Of a DNA stretch of 64,000 nt, positions 8,542 through 17,836 are shown piece by piece (positions within the stretch are counted from its first letter, which is position 1; each line of letters begins with the position of its first letter). A model generated the notes under the pieces. That model saw only the letters and a program-made list of their open reading frames with translations, was not told where the DNA came from and did not search any database. Position numbers and translations under genes: made by a program. The stretch is taken from contig CAWENB010000003.1 in the NCBI GenBank assembly GCA_963810525.1, positions 806,001 to 870,000 on the forward strand, given 5' to 3'. This stretch comes from JAICLK01 sp963810525 (GTDB lineage Bacteria > Patescibacteriota > Saccharimonadia > Saccharimonadales > UBA4665).

Positions 8542-9714
8542 CTACTGCGCGCAAGAGCCGGTAGAGACCGGCGAGTTGGCGGTTTCAGCCTGGTTGAGTT
8601 CGGCTACGACTTTCTGGGTTTGCAATGCATAGCCGACCTGGTTGTAGGTGGTTGACTCGGCAAAGACGATGCCGATAACCGAACCGTTCTTTTCGATCAG
8701 TGGACCCCCGGAATTGCCGGGAATGATGTTGGCTTTGACCTCATAGACATCGCGACTGGTCCGGCCTTGATTGTATATATTCAAACCGATTGCAGTAAAT
8801 TCGTCGAGTACGCTAGCCGCTCTGGCAGTGAAATTGCCACCGCCGGGATATCCGAGTACGGCAGCAGGAGTGCTTTTTGGCATATGGCTGGTATCGATTG
8901 TGAGGGCTTTGCCGGCGAGATTATTAACGCGAAGTACCGCCAGGTCCAGGTTGGGGTCGAACCAGACGGCGGTTGCCTGGTGGCTGCCGTTAGAGTCGAG
9001 CACGTAGGGGGTACCAATGCCGGCGACCACATGCGCGTTCGTTATCACAAAGCCCTTCCCTGCTATGAAACCTGAACCTTCAACCACACCGCCGCAGCCC
9101 TCGCCTTCGATTTTGACGACCGATGCCTCATCGCCTCTTACGGCCGTTTGCATAGAACCGAGATTAGGCAGCGGTACGTTATTCGGAGGTGTCGGCTCGA
9201 GGCCCATAAACACCTGTGGGAACCCGTTCGGATCGATCAAGTGGCTCAGGCTTGATACGACATTCGGCGCCGGTGGTAGCTTTGTATCAAGCGCAGAAAC
9301 AATAGCCGAGCGTCGCAACGCGTTCTGCAACCCTGGAAACGGCAAGCGAACTAATACCGGCGCGATGAGCCACACAGTTATCAGAAATGTCAGTGCTCCG
9401 GCGGCAGCACCGAGAAGTGCGTCGCCCCTGTTCAGCCCTCGCTTCGTCCGCTCCATCTTGAGCTTGAGTACAATGCCGATGTATTCGCCCAGACTGAGTA
9501 GCACGATTGCCGAACCGAGCGTAATCACTAGCGTTAATAGCGCGCGCGATGCCTGCGTATGGGCGGCGTCGACGAAATGCGGACCGATGGCCGCGCCTAA
9601 AAACAGGCCACCAAAAAATCCGGCAGCCGAAAAAATCTGCCTGATAAAGCCCAGCTCGCGCCCACGCACCAGTGCGCTTACGAATAGAAATGCAATGACG
9701 ATATCAACAATCAT
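8542..9714 (-). CDS. CvpA-domain membrane serine protease, MarP-like
   Basis: 390 residues. The first about 130 residues form a four-helix CvpA (colicin V production) membrane domain; a trypsin-like domain follows outside the membrane. Catalytic residues are visible: His in ITNAHVVAG, Asp in NLDLAVLRV, Ser in GNSGGPL. Mycobacterial MarP (Rv3671c) has this same order and is needed for acid and oxidative stress survival; the same role here is inference. Cys near the C-terminus (GSCAQ) and in EGEGCGG could form the redox-sensitive disulfide known in MarP. A TACAAT lies about 34 nt upstream and GGAG precedes the ATG. Confidence 0.88.
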   Translation of the reverse strand: MIVDIVIAFLFVSALVRGRELGFIRQIFSAAGFFGGLFLGAAIGPHFVDAAHTQASRALLTLVITLGSAIVLLSLGEYIGIVLKLKMERTKRGLNRGDALLGAAAGALTFLITVWLIAPVLVRLPFPGLQNALRRSAIVSALDTKLPPAPNVVSSLSHLIDPNGFPQVFMGLEPTPPNNVPLPNLGSMQTAVRGDEASVVKIEGEGCGGVVEGSGFIAGKGFVITNAHVVAGIGTPYVLDSNGSHQATAVWFDPNLDLAVLRVNNLAGKALTIDTSHMPKSTPAAVLGYPGGGNFTARAASVLDEFTAIGLNIYNQGRTSRDVYEVKANIIPGNSGGPLIEKNGSVIGIVFAESTTYNQVGYALQTQKVVAELNQAETANSPVSTGSCAQ

Positions 9715-9779
9715 GCTCCCGGCTCCAAACCTATGGCATTCCTCAAGTATTGTAGCAAATACTTAATAGCAGCTTTATT

Positions 9780-9878
9780 TTAAACCACTTTCAGCAGCCA
9801 ACCGGCGAGCTTGAGTGTTTGCCGATATATCTTCCACACGAGGCCTTCGGGTTTTGCGTCGGGTGATTTTTCGGCCAT
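9780..9878 (-). CDS. Possible 32-residue microprotein after the helicase gene
   Basis: MAEKSPDAKPEGLVWKIYRQ then TLKLAGWLLKVV. It starts 4 nt after the stop of the UvrD-like gene, so it would be translated by reinitiation. The C-terminal half is an amphipathic, basic helix that could sit on the membrane. No family recognised. Confidence 0.4.
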   Translation of the reverse strand: MAEKSPDAKPEGLVWKIYRQTLKLAGWLLKVV

Positions 9879-9882
9879 ACGA

Positions 9883-12800
9883 TTACGCGCTACCCTGCAG
9901 CAAATCTCGCTCAAATTGTTTGATGCCGTCGAGTGTCGGCCCGTAGCTGCTCGTGTCAGGGAAATCGAGTGCCATGATTTTGCGCCAGACGGCGACGATG
10001 AGTTCGCTCAAATATTCTAAGTCGGCCGGCTCGTACGCAAGTGGCAACACCCGGATTTTGCCATACTGGTCAGGCTCCACAAAGCAAAGTTGTCCGTTGG
10101 TCGCCTGCCAGCCGCGTTTGCCCCAGTCGCTTGAGCCATCGACGAGCAGTTTATAGAACAGCAGTTGCTGGCGGTAGCGATGCAGCTTGATACGCTCGTA
10201 TTCGCCAGCGCTCGGCGGCGGCTCCCATTTACCGCAGGCCCGGCCGGTTTTGTAGTCGCTGACTATGATCGTCTTGCTCGGCTCGTCAAAGTTCATCAGG
10301 TCGAGTGAGCCGCTGAGCCGCGCATCGGCAACCGTGACACCCTGGTTTTTGAAATCGACCTCCGCGCGTTCAGTAGCCGTGAACGAGTCGAGCGCGAAAA
10401 TCAGGTACTTGCGCAGACTCGTTTCGCCCCGGTGCAGGTAGTGAGCAAGATCGCGCTCGCTAAGTGCCCTGGTTTGCAAATTTGTTTTGAAGAAGTCGAT
10501 CACCTCTTCTATAGCTGGCCGGTGGCCGCTAGCGACAAGCTCGTGCGCCCGGCGCAGACTTTCGTGTACAACCGAGCCATACGCAGCGCTGGCACTCATA
10601 CTGCTCGGAAAATGCAGCAAATTTTGTGTTAGAAAGTACAACGGGCCTCCGTTTACGACGTCAAGGAAATTATTAAAATGCGTCGCACTTAAAAGATACG
10701 TCGCGAGCCGCTCATGCAGAAGTGCGTGTTTGTCGGCGTGGTCGACGCTGGCGTGCAAATGGAGCCAGCGCTGCTCGTGTTGTTTCACGAGGGCGGAAAT
10801 GTCGGCGTGCGTGGTCGGTATGTCGGAAGGGATGTCGAGTGCGTGCACTGGCGCGAATAACTGTGCCTGATGTCCGTCCTCGGTTTGCTTGAAATAGCAT
10901 AAGTGCAGGTTTTGCCGGGCGCGTGTCATAGCGACGAAGAGCAGGCGCAGCGCGTCGTCGGCGGTATTGTCGCTTGGGCAAATTTCGGCTAGATTGCGCG
11001 GATAACTGAAGCGGGAATTTCCTCCCCTGGTCTTGCTCCACACATTGTCATTGAGTCCGATGACGAACACGGTGTCGAACTCAAGCCCCTTGGCCTTATG
11101 TACGGTCATAAGTTGCACGGCCCGGCCGTTCTCGCGGTGCGGTGCGGTATCTAGCATAACCAGGCCGGCACGCCGGTAGGCATCGACAAAATCGATGAGG
11201 TCTTTCAAGTGTAGTATGTCCCGGCTCCCCTGCTGGTAATTACGCAGGTGCAGACGCAGGCACGACAAATGCGAAAGTAGTGTCAGGTAGCTTGCCGGGC
11301 GTTTGTCGAACAATTCATCGCCGAAATAGTAGTCCTTGAACGGTGAAGTGTATTCGCTGAGCAATTGCACCGGCCGAGCGTCGACATAATCTTCCTGCTC
11401 GGTTTCTGCTCCGCCCGGTTCGGTAATGCCGACGAGCGCGTCGAGTGATTGCTCAAGCGGCACTTGTGCGGATTGCTGGCTCAAGCTGATGAGAAAATCG
11501 GCAACTTCGCGCAGTTTTGAACTATTTTGAGTGAAGATTACATCAAGCCAAAACTTTTTCTCCGTATGAGCTTCGCGCGCGACTTTCCAAATATCGACCG
11601 GTTCGATACACCACATCGGGTGGCTCAGGACTTCGGGCAGCATCGCGTTGGCGTCATTGAAACGCTGTTCCGCGAGTGCGTGCACGACCCGGGCAAGCAT
11701 GAGTAGTGCGTTTATGTGCTCCTGCTCGAGTACATTCTCGCTCCGCTCGTAATCCATCGGCACGTTGAGGGTGCGCAAATACGGCACGAGCGCGTCAAGC
11801 TGCGCTCGTTCGCGTGCCAGCACCGCAACACTTTGGCCATTCAAGCACTGTTTAATAGCTGATGCTATCCAAGCGTAGTGTTGGCTTTCATGATCAAACT
11901 CGTGAAGCACCGCACCCGCGCCGGATTGCGCAACGGTGATGTTCAGCTTCTTGTTGATTCCCTTCTGCTTTTCCAGGCTGAACTCAATCTGTGTACTGAT
12001 TTTCCGGGCGCATTCAAGTACTGCGGTGTTCGAGCGATAATTACTTTGTAGTGAGATAATTGCCGGGTCGCGGTAGGCCTCCTCGAATGCTCCGATATTG
12101 CTCATGTCCGCACCCTGGAACCGGTAAATCGCCTGATCATCATCACCCACTGCTAGGATGTTCGGCCGTCCTTCGTGAACCGGTGCGTCGGTGACGTAAC
12201 GGGCTAGCTGCAACTGAGCGCGGTTGGTGTCCTGATATTCGTCAATCATCACGTACTGGAAGCGTTCCTGTAGGTTCCAACGCAGTTCTTCGTGTGCTTT
12301 GAGTGCGGCCAGTACCGACATTATCTGATCATTGAAATCGACAAGTCCCTGTTCTTGCAGATACTGCTGGTATTGTTCGTACACTTCCGTCGCTGCTAGC
12401 AGTTTCTCGTGGTGTTTGGCGGCTTTGAATACGAACTGCTTGTTTTCATCGAGCTCGAGCCAGTTGTTTTTCCAAGCCGTGAAGGGTTTCGATTGGCCGG
12501 CCGGCGGGTAAGTTTCAGCTTCGGCCTCGGCGGCGTGGAGTTCCTGAAGTAAAAGTGTGCTGACGTTTTTGATATCGGAGACGGGCGGGTTTTCCGGCGC
12601 GAGTGTTTCAAGTGCGCGGACGCAAAGGTGGATTTGTTTGACGGCGTCTTTGCTACGCGTGGAAGCTGGCCAATGTTCGTTAATGATTGGCGTGAGTTTA
12701 TCGTACGCCGTCAGATTTGCCCTTAGCACGTCGCGGACCTCGTCCGGACTTAAGTTGGCGCGTTTGCAGTCGCTGATAAAATGCCGGATTTGTTTGAGCG

Positions 12801-13248
12801 CATAAAATGAGCCGTCATAGCCCTGCCCCGCCAACTCATGATTACCCGGCAGTTTTTCGAGTATGTGCTCGATAATTCGATACGCGGTGAGTTCGTCGGC
12901 CGTCGCAGCTTCGCGCCAGGCGAAAAAATATTCCGGGTAGCAGCTCATTATCCAGGCACCGAAAGAGTTGAAGGTGTAAATAGCAACCTGGTAGGCATCT
13001 TGGCCGATAAATGTAATGAGGCGGTTGCGCATGTTGGCGGCCGCCGCTTCAGTGAATGTCAAACACAGGATGTTGGCCGGTAACATGGTCGAATCCTGCT
13101 GCAGAATGTTGCCGACACGCATGCTGAGTAGCTGCGTTTTGCCGGTGCCCGGCCCGGCAACAACTAACACCGGACCTTCGATACGGTCAACGGCCTCACG
13201 TTGCTTGGCATTCAATTGCTGGTAGCTCTGCGCAAAGTCACTGCTCAT
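9883..13248 (-). CDS. UvrD/AdnB-like superfamily I helicase with C-terminal RecB-type nuclease
   Basis: 1121 residues. Helicase motifs: Walker A VVAGPGTGKTQLLS (about 28-40), motif II MIDEYQDTN, motif III GDDDQAIYRFQGA, motif VI LLFVAMTRARQNLHLCY. The C-terminal 250 residues carry a PD-(D/E)XK nuclease with the core DYKTGRACGKW. This arrangement is that of AddA/AdnB proteins that resect double-strand breaks; Patescibacteria commonly lack RecBCD, so this may be the main break-processing enzyme. A single subunit is seen here. Promoter TTGGCA-N17-TACAAT ends 9 nt before the ATG. Confidence 0.9.
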   Translation of the reverse strand: MSSDFAQSYQQLNAKQREAVDRIEGPVLVVAGPGTGKTQLLSMRVGNILQQDSTMLPANILCLTFTEAAAANMRNRLITFIGQDAYQVAIYTFNSFGAWIMSCYPEYFFAWREAATADELTAYRIIEHILEKLPGNHELAGQGYDGSFYALKQIRHFISDCKRANLSPDEVRDVLRANLTAYDKLTPIINEHWPASTRSKDAVKQIHLCVRALETLAPENPPVSDIKNVSTLLLQELHAAEAEAETYPPAGQSKPFTAWKNNWLELDENKQFVFKAAKHHEKLLAATEVYEQYQQYLQEQGLVDFNDQIMSVLAALKAHEELRWNLQERFQYVMIDEYQDTNRAQLQLARYVTDAPVHEGRPNILAVGDDDQAIYRFQGADMSNIGAFEEAYRDPAIISLQSNYRSNTAVLECARKISTQIEFSLEKQKGINKKLNITVAQSGAGAVLHEFDHESQHYAWIASAIKQCLNGQSVAVLARERAQLDALVPYLRTLNVPMDYERSENVLEQEHINALLMLARVVHALAEQRFNDANAMLPEVLSHPMWCIEPVDIWKVAREAHTEKKFWLDVIFTQNSSKLREVADFLISLSQQSAQVPLEQSLDALVGITEPGGAETEQEDYVDARPVQLLSEYTSPFKDYYFGDELFDKRPASYLTLLSHLSCLRLHLRNYQQGSRDILHLKDLIDFVDAYRRAGLVMLDTAPHRENGRAVQLMTVHKAKGLEFDTVFVIGLNDNVWSKTRGGNSRFSYPRNLAEICPSDNTADDALRLLFVAMTRARQNLHLCYFKQTEDGHQAQLFAPVHALDIPSDIPTTHADISALVKQHEQRWLHLHASVDHADKHALLHERLATYLLSATHFNNFLDVVNGGPLYFLTQNLLHFPSSMSASAAYGSVVHESLRRAHELVASGHRPAIEEVIDFFKTNLQTRALSERDLAHYLHRGETSLRKYLIFALDSFTATERAEVDFKNQGVTVADARLSGSLDLMNFDEPSKTIIVSDYKTGRACGKWEPPPSAGEYERIKLHRYRQQLLFYKLLVDGSSDWGKRGWQATNGQLCFVEPDQYGKIRVLPLAYEPADLEYLSELIVAVWRKIMALDFPDTSSYGPTLDGIKQFERDLLQGSA

Positions 13249-13290
13249 CGAACATCTATTGTACCGGCGCGACGCTAGCCTGCCAAAATA

Positions 13291-14115
13291 TCAAACGAGT
13301 TTGATGCGGTTTTTCTTGAAAATTGTCTGCACCTGGCGCCGGAAGGCACCGGCGACTTCCCACTGCGCGGCCGGCGAAACTTTGCCGAGCGCGCTAACGG
13401 TCATGGCGCCATTATCAAAATTGTCGATACGCAAAAAAGTAATCGGATCAATGATGCTCTCGCGCCACGCTTTATCGTGCGCCAGACTCTCACCGGCTTC
13501 GTTTATAATGTTCTCCAGTTTGTCGATGTCGGTGTCAAAAGCGACGCGCAAGGTAACGTTTACATTGGCAAATTTGTATGATTGGTTGGTCACAACTCCG
13601 GCCGAACCATTGGCGACGATGTGCAGATTACCATCCACGTCGCGCAGACGCGTGGCGCGAATACTGATGTCTTCGACGACTCCGCTGACCGGTGTGCCCA
13701 TGCCTGCCGACATGGAAATGACATCACCCACCCGGTATTGGTTCTCCATAATTACCATGATGCCAGCCAGGCAATCCCGCAAGATGCTTTGAGCGCCCAG
13801 CCCCACGACTACGCCGACTAATCCGGCACCGGTCAACAGTGTGGCCAGGTGAATATGCATCTCATTGCCGAGTATCACGGTTACGCCGATGGTCCAGAGA
13901 ATCCCCGAACTCAGATTATCGAACACCCGGACAAGCGTTTCTTCGCGTCGGCGTTCCTCGGTTTTGCTTTCGTATTTGTGACTGCGGATGACGCGGTGCA
14001 CCATTCGTCCGAGCGTCTCGTGAATCAGTGCCTGAGCGAAAATGACCGCGGCAAGCGTGAGTAATATTTCTAAAAGGATATCCGGAAACATGGTTAGTGT
14101 CAGCACCTTATCCAT
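13291..14115 (-). CDS. MscS-family mechanosensitive channel
   Basis: About 274 residues: N-terminal helix (FPDILLEILLTLAAVIF), a second helix with GILWTIGVTVILG, and the pore helix rich in Gly/Ala (LLTGAGLVGVVVGLGAQSIL) that defines MscS, then the cytoplasmic beta and alpha/beta domains. It opens under membrane tension to release solutes during osmotic downshock. The frame stays open to 14145; the ATG at 14115 is preferred because the upstream sequence looks like a promoter, but this is not decisive. Confidence 0.88.
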   Translation of the reverse strand: MDKVLTLTMFPDILLEILLTLAAVIFAQALIHETLGRMVHRVIRSHKYESKTEERRREETLVRVFDNLSSGILWTIGVTVILGNEMHIHLATLLTGAGLVGVVVGLGAQSILRDCLAGIMVIMENQYRVGDVISMSAGMGTPVSGVVEDISIRATRLRDVDGNLHIVANGSAGVVTNQSYKFANVNVTLRVAFDTDIDKLENIINEAGESLAHDKAWRESIIDPITFLRIDNFDNGAMTVSALGKVSPAAQWEVAGAFRRQVQTIFKKNRIKLV

Positions 14116-14155
14116 CACGTTATAGCAGTACGATTGATCGCGCAAGTCCCACGCG

Positions 14156-14725
14156 TCATTGCGCTAATTCTTGCCGGCCTCGCTTGAGCATTCGGGCAAA
14201 CCAGATGAGCTCTTGGTACAATTTGCCGACATTGCGGGCAAAGCGATCGGCGTGTTCGGGCTTGATAATGCCGTCTTCGTTAAACATCTTGTCGACGTAC
14301 GGGAAGAATACGTCCCACGACAGTACTACCAGGCCTGTTTCACGGATGGCCGGAACGAGCGCTTCGACGGCGCGCGTACCACCCCAGTTGCCGTCGCTGG
14401 CGCCGGCCAATGCCACCGGCTTGTGATTGTAGTTCTGTAGCTCGCTATCAAGCATGCGTTTTAAGCTACCCGGAAAGCTGTGGTTGTATTCCGGGATGAC
14501 GATGAAGAAGGCGTCTGAACGTGCGGTGATGTCGCTGTAGCGCGGGTCCTTGCCTTCTGGATCGTTGCCATCGCCCGGAAAGTTAAAATCCTTTGGGTCA
14601 ACAAAGATAATCTCGACGCCCGGTTGTTGCTTCCCAATTTCAGCCACATAGCGTGCCGCATGAATTGATGCCCGCTTTTCCCGCGTCGTGCCGGCGAGCA
14701 CCGCTATTGTCAATGTGTCGTCCAT
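14156..14725 (-). CDS. NADPH-dependent FMN reductase family protein
   Basis: 189 residues with a flavodoxin-like fold: N-terminal beta strand and phosphate loop VLAGTTREKRAS and the family signature VIPEYNHSFPGSLKRMLD. Members reduce FMN, quinones or azo compounds with NAD(P)H, often as antioxidant enzymes. TAGAAT at 14733-14738 ends 7 nt before the ATG and there is no Shine-Dalgarno. Confidence 0.85.
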   Translation of the reverse strand: MDDTLTIAVLAGTTREKRASIHAARYVAEIGKQQPGVEIIFVDPKDFNFPGDGNDPEGKDPRYSDITARSDAFFIVIPEYNHSFPGSLKRMLDSELQNYNHKPVALAGASDGNWGGTRAVEALVPAIRETGLVVLSWDVFFPYVDKMFNEDGIIKPEHADRFARNVGKLYQELIWFARMLKRGRQELAQ

Positions 14726-14730
14726 AATTC

Positions 14731-16410
14731 TTATTCTACGGTATTAGCCTGCTCCACATCGGCGGCGTTGATACATTTTGGCACGAGCGATTTTGGAAAA
14801 TCAGCGGCTTGCAGCGGCTCGCAGCTCGGCCAAACACCGAAAACATTCAGCGCCGGGTTGGGTGTGAGCTCATGCCAGCCGGCGTCAACCTTGACATACA
14901 AGTGCGTTGTGCCAGCGCGGCCCCAGTAGCCGGTTACCTGGCAACTGACGATGACTGCTGCCCGTTTGCCTTTCACACCCAAGATACGCATATCGAGCTG
15001 GCTGCCGTAACGGCCGGGGTTTTGGATGCACGTCAGTTCTTGGCTGGCAAATTGCTTTTCGATGAACTGTTGGAATTGTTTCGGCGCTTTGTTAAGCCCG
15101 CGGATTTGGTCGGCGACCGTAAATTTCTGATGCAGCGGGCTCCACTTGAAACCATTGGTATCGTGAAGCATGCCGGTAATCCCTTCCAGATTGGTGCCGA
15201 CGTCACTCGGCACAGGCTCGGACGGTGCCGGCGATAACGCTGTATTATTGCCTGTTTTGAGGTTGACCAGTTCGCTGCCGTTCAATCCGCTCAGCACGAT
15301 TTGTGTGGCGCTGACCGGTGTAACGTACGGCGTATCTTCGGCGTGAATGGGCGAATTCAGGGTTACGGTCGTCGGCTGTAAGCCGGCGAAAAGGTTGATC
15401 ACCGAAATGTAGGCTACTGACTTGACGCCGAGCGTATAGCCTTCGGTGTTCTGGATTTTTTTAATTAAATATAGTTCGTCATTTACGGGGTCATATTTGA
15501 AATAATCAAAATCCGCTTTGGCCGCGAGTTTGTGTGTTACTCCGGTGCTCGGGTCAAAAGCATAGAGCGTATTGCCGAGGTGGTACACAATCGGTCCTTC
15601 TATGGTCGCGACAAACGAGCCTGCGAACGCGTTTTTGCCAGTAACTGTCGAAAGGGTCTTGGATTTTGAGTCTGCGGGGTTAATGGTCACAAGAGTGGTA
15701 TATTGGTCGCCACATGTGAGGACGATGCGGTCTTGATCGTCGAATCCATAATAGCCGGCGAAACTGCCGGCGCAGGCATTGCTGTCGAGCGGCGTTGTGA
15801 GGGAGAGCTTACCAGCGGCAAGGTCGTAATCATACAGCGCGTCGCTGCCCGACGATGCTTTGAGTAAAACGTGACTGCTGTCCAGTGACCATACCGCAAA
15901 GACGCGACCCTCTGAACCATAGGTAAAGTCGTTGTCGACATTAAGTGATCGCACGACTTGCAACTTATGATCGAGCAGCCACACGTGCGGCGGGAAATCG
16001 CCGAGCCCGGTTTGGTCGCTCGTAGCCATCGCGATGTAATGCTGCTGGTCCGGCGAAGGAATGAGCGAAGTCAGCTCGTAGCCGTCCGGATGCGGCAGGT
16101 TATAGATTATCCGCGCGTGAAAAGCGCGGCCGGGGTCGGACAAACAGACCAGTTCGCCACTGCGTACATAGCAGAATTTCGGCTGGTCTCTAATAACCGT
16201 CAAAAGTATTTGCCAAACCGCTACAATGGCAATCAGCAGCGCCAGGAGGTAGCAGCTGATTCGTACAGGTTTCTGCCTAAGCCATGACTGTAACGGCGTA
16301 TGGGCTTTGACCAGTTTACGTTTTGGGCGTACCAGCGTCTTAGACGGTTCGCGCACCGGCCGTTTGGCAGTTTTGACCGGCTTGGATTGTTGTGTTTTTT
16401 TCTTATTCAT
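14731..16410 (-). CDS. Membrane-anchored extracytoplasmic protein, possible beta-propeller
   Basis: 559 residues. A Lys/Arg-rich cytoplasmic head (about 50 residues) precedes one helix (CYLLALLIAIVAVWQILLTV). The rest lies outside, and has repeated short segments such as VWLLDHKLQVVRSL, HVLLKASSGSDALYDYDL and IVYHLGNTLYAFDPSTG that look like propeller blades. No enzyme motif is seen. The ATG at 16410 is chosen over an upstream start because TACAAT (16421-16426) lies 10 nt before it. Confidence 0.65.
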   Translation of the reverse strand: MNKKKTQQSKPVKTAKRPVREPSKTLVRPKRKLVKAHTPLQSWLRQKPVRISCYLLALLIAIVAVWQILLTVIRDQPKFCYVRSGELVCLSDPGRAFHARIIYNLPHPDGYELTSLIPSPDQQHYIAMATSDQTGLGDFPPHVWLLDHKLQVVRSLNVDNDFTYGSEGRVFAVWSLDSSHVLLKASSGSDALYDYDLAAGKLSLTTPLDSNACAGSFAGYYGFDDQDRIVLTCGDQYTTLVTINPADSKSKTLSTVTGKNAFAGSFVATIEGPIVYHLGNTLYAFDPSTGVTHKLAAKADFDYFKYDPVNDELYLIKKIQNTEGYTLGVKSVAYISVINLFAGLQPTTVTLNSPIHAEDTPYVTPVSATQIVLSGLNGSELVNLKTGNNTALSPAPSEPVPSDVGTNLEGITGMLHDTNGFKWSPLHQKFTVADQIRGLNKAPKQFQQFIEKQFASQELTCIQNPGRYGSQLDMRILGVKGKRAAVIVSCQVTGYWGRAGTTHLYVKVDAGWHELTPNPALNVFGVWPSCEPLQAADFPKSLVPKCINAADVEQANTVE

Positions 16411-16491
16411 GTTGAGCTGCATTGTACAGTAATCGTACTGCGTAGACAAACCATAAGCGACGCAGCTATGCTACCGGTACAAGCGGCAGAT

Positions 16492-16788
16492 TTAAGACTC
16501 GTCAGTCTCGTCGAGTGGGTGGGCCGGTGCGTCGTCGGAATCTTCTTCGACTTCGTCCAGGTCGGTAGCTTCGGCCAGACCTTCGCTGTAAACTTCATCC
16601 GCGTCGAGGTTGTCGTCGGTCAGCGGCGAGTTTTGCAAGGAGTCGTTGTTGCTACTGGCGGCCGGCGCGGCCGGCGGATCGTAGTCTTCAGGCAGTTTCT
16701 CTTCGTCAGTACGCGGATGGTACATGTCATCCGGACGCGTACCTTCAAGCGCGTCATCTTCTGATTCGTGGCGGTCTTCGTCGTCCAT
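16492..16788 (-). CDS. Highly acidic small protein
   Basis: 98 residues, about one third Asp/Glu, with Pro/Ala/Ser-rich patches; likely disordered. Starts directly after the stop of the YjbQ-like gene, with AAGGAGGA as its ribosome site, so it is the second gene of that operon. No family recognised. Confidence 0.65.
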   Translation of the reverse strand: MDDEDRHESEDDALEGTRPDDMYHPRTDEEKLPEDYDPPAAPAASSNNDSLQNSPLTDDNLDADEVYSEGLAEATDLDEVEEDSDDAPAHPLDETDES

Positions 16789-17184
16789 TTATGTATCCTC
16801 CTTAGTTATTGTTACCACGAGCTCGCGATTGCGCGGACCATCCAATTCAACGAGTACGATGCGCTGCCAAGTACCGCCCTGCAGCAGTCCGTCGGTATAC
16901 GGTACGCTCAATGAGGCGCCGATGAGGCTGGTCAGCAAGTGCGCGGATGCGTGGGCCGGATTGTGCGGATGTCGCCATTGGATATCCGGTACGATGGCGG
17001 TCAGAAAGTCCAGTAGATCCAGGTCGGTTCCCGGGTCCAGATCCGCTGTGGTAAGCGCGCAGGTCGTGTGCCGTACCAACATGTGTATCACCCCGCTGCC
17101 GCTTGACGGCACCAGCTTGGCGATATCGTTCGTAACATCCGCCAGCTGTCGTTTCTGGTTGGTTCGTATGGTCAATACTTCCAT
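16789..17184 (-). CDS. YjbQ (UPF0047) family protein
   Basis: 131 residues. The family landmarks are present: VRHTTCALTT, the HASAHLLTSL stretch and the C-terminal GGTWQRIVLVELDGPR. YjbQ proteins have thiamine-phosphate synthase-like activity in vitro but their cell role is not settled. The ATG at 17184 is chosen because TACAAT (17192-17197) lies 7 nt before it; an earlier in-frame codon would place the promoter inside the gene. Confidence 0.88.
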   Translation of the reverse strand: MEVLTIRTNQKRQLADVTNDIAKLVPSSGSGVIHMLVRHTTCALTTADLDPGTDLDLLDFLTAIVPDIQWRHPHNPAHASAHLLTSLIGASLSVPYTDGLLQGGTWQRIVLVELDGPRNRELVVTITKEDT

Positions 17185-17221
17185 AGGGTCTATTGTAGCG
17201 CAGGCGTCCAGTACCAAGATG

Positions 17222-17716
17222 TTAAATTCTATACGTACGCAAGCGGTTCGACTGTTCTATTGGCCTCAGAGTCGGGAATACAAAGTAGTTGGAAATCACG
17301 TGCGCTCCATTCGGTAATTCGGTAGTCAGCTTCTGCTCGAGTTTCGGCATGATGTGTTGGATGGCATATATGGCCACCAGGTCGTAGCGCGAGGTGTCGT
17401 AATGCCAAAAATTGCCCCAGTGTATAGCGGCACGTCCTTCGAGGCCGAGCTTTTTTATGTTTCGGCGTGATCGCCACACTAGAAACGGATTCAGTTCTAT
17501 GCCATCGGCCTGCAATCCGGACCGTGCGAAGAGTATCACCAGCTTGCCGTTGCCCGAACCTATATCCAAAGCTCGCGCCGGTTTAAACTGCAGTGCTAAC
17601 GTAACTATCTCAAGGGCGGTTTCGTCGTCGCTTTTGACATACGGTGCGCCTTGTACTAAGAACGCAAGGCACACAATCAGCGAAATAAGTCCGGCGATGC
17701 TCATTCCAACTACCAT
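17222..17716 (-). CDS. Membrane-anchored methyltransferase resembling FAM173 lysine methyltransferases
   Basis: 164 residues. One N-terminal helix (about 5-22), then a class I methyltransferase core: pre-motif YVKSDDETALEIVTLA, motif I ALDIGSGNGKLVILFAR, acidic motif II DGIELNPFLV, and ISNYFVFP near the end. The order and spacing resemble FAM173/ATPSCKMT proteins, which methylate a lysine of the ATP synthase c subunit or of ADP/ATP carriers. A membrane-protein lysine as target is inference. An alternative ATG lies at 17704. Confidence 0.7.
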   Translation of the reverse strand: MVVGMSIAGLISLIVCLAFLVQGAPYVKSDDETALEIVTLALQFKPARALDIGSGNGKLVILFARSGLQADGIELNPFLVWRSRRNIKKLGLEGRAAIHWGNFWHYDTSRYDLVAIYAIQHIMPKLEQKLTTELPNGAHVISNYFVFPTLRPIEQSNRLRTYRI

Positions 17717-17798
17717 GTAGAATCATTCCGAATGTTGCTTGATGTAGTAGTCATAGGCCGATTGTAACATCTGACAATGCGCTGTCGATTACTAATGA

Positions 17799-17828
17799 TT
17801 GACAAAATAACTGTCAGCGGCGCATTAT
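17799..17828 (+). promoter_or_regulatory. Promoter of the G1 peptidase gene
   Basis: TTGACA (17799-17804), 18-bp spacer, CATTAT (17823-17828); the ATG begins 8 nt later, so the transcript is probably leaderless. Confidence 0.6.
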
Positions 17829-17836
17829 GCTTAAGC

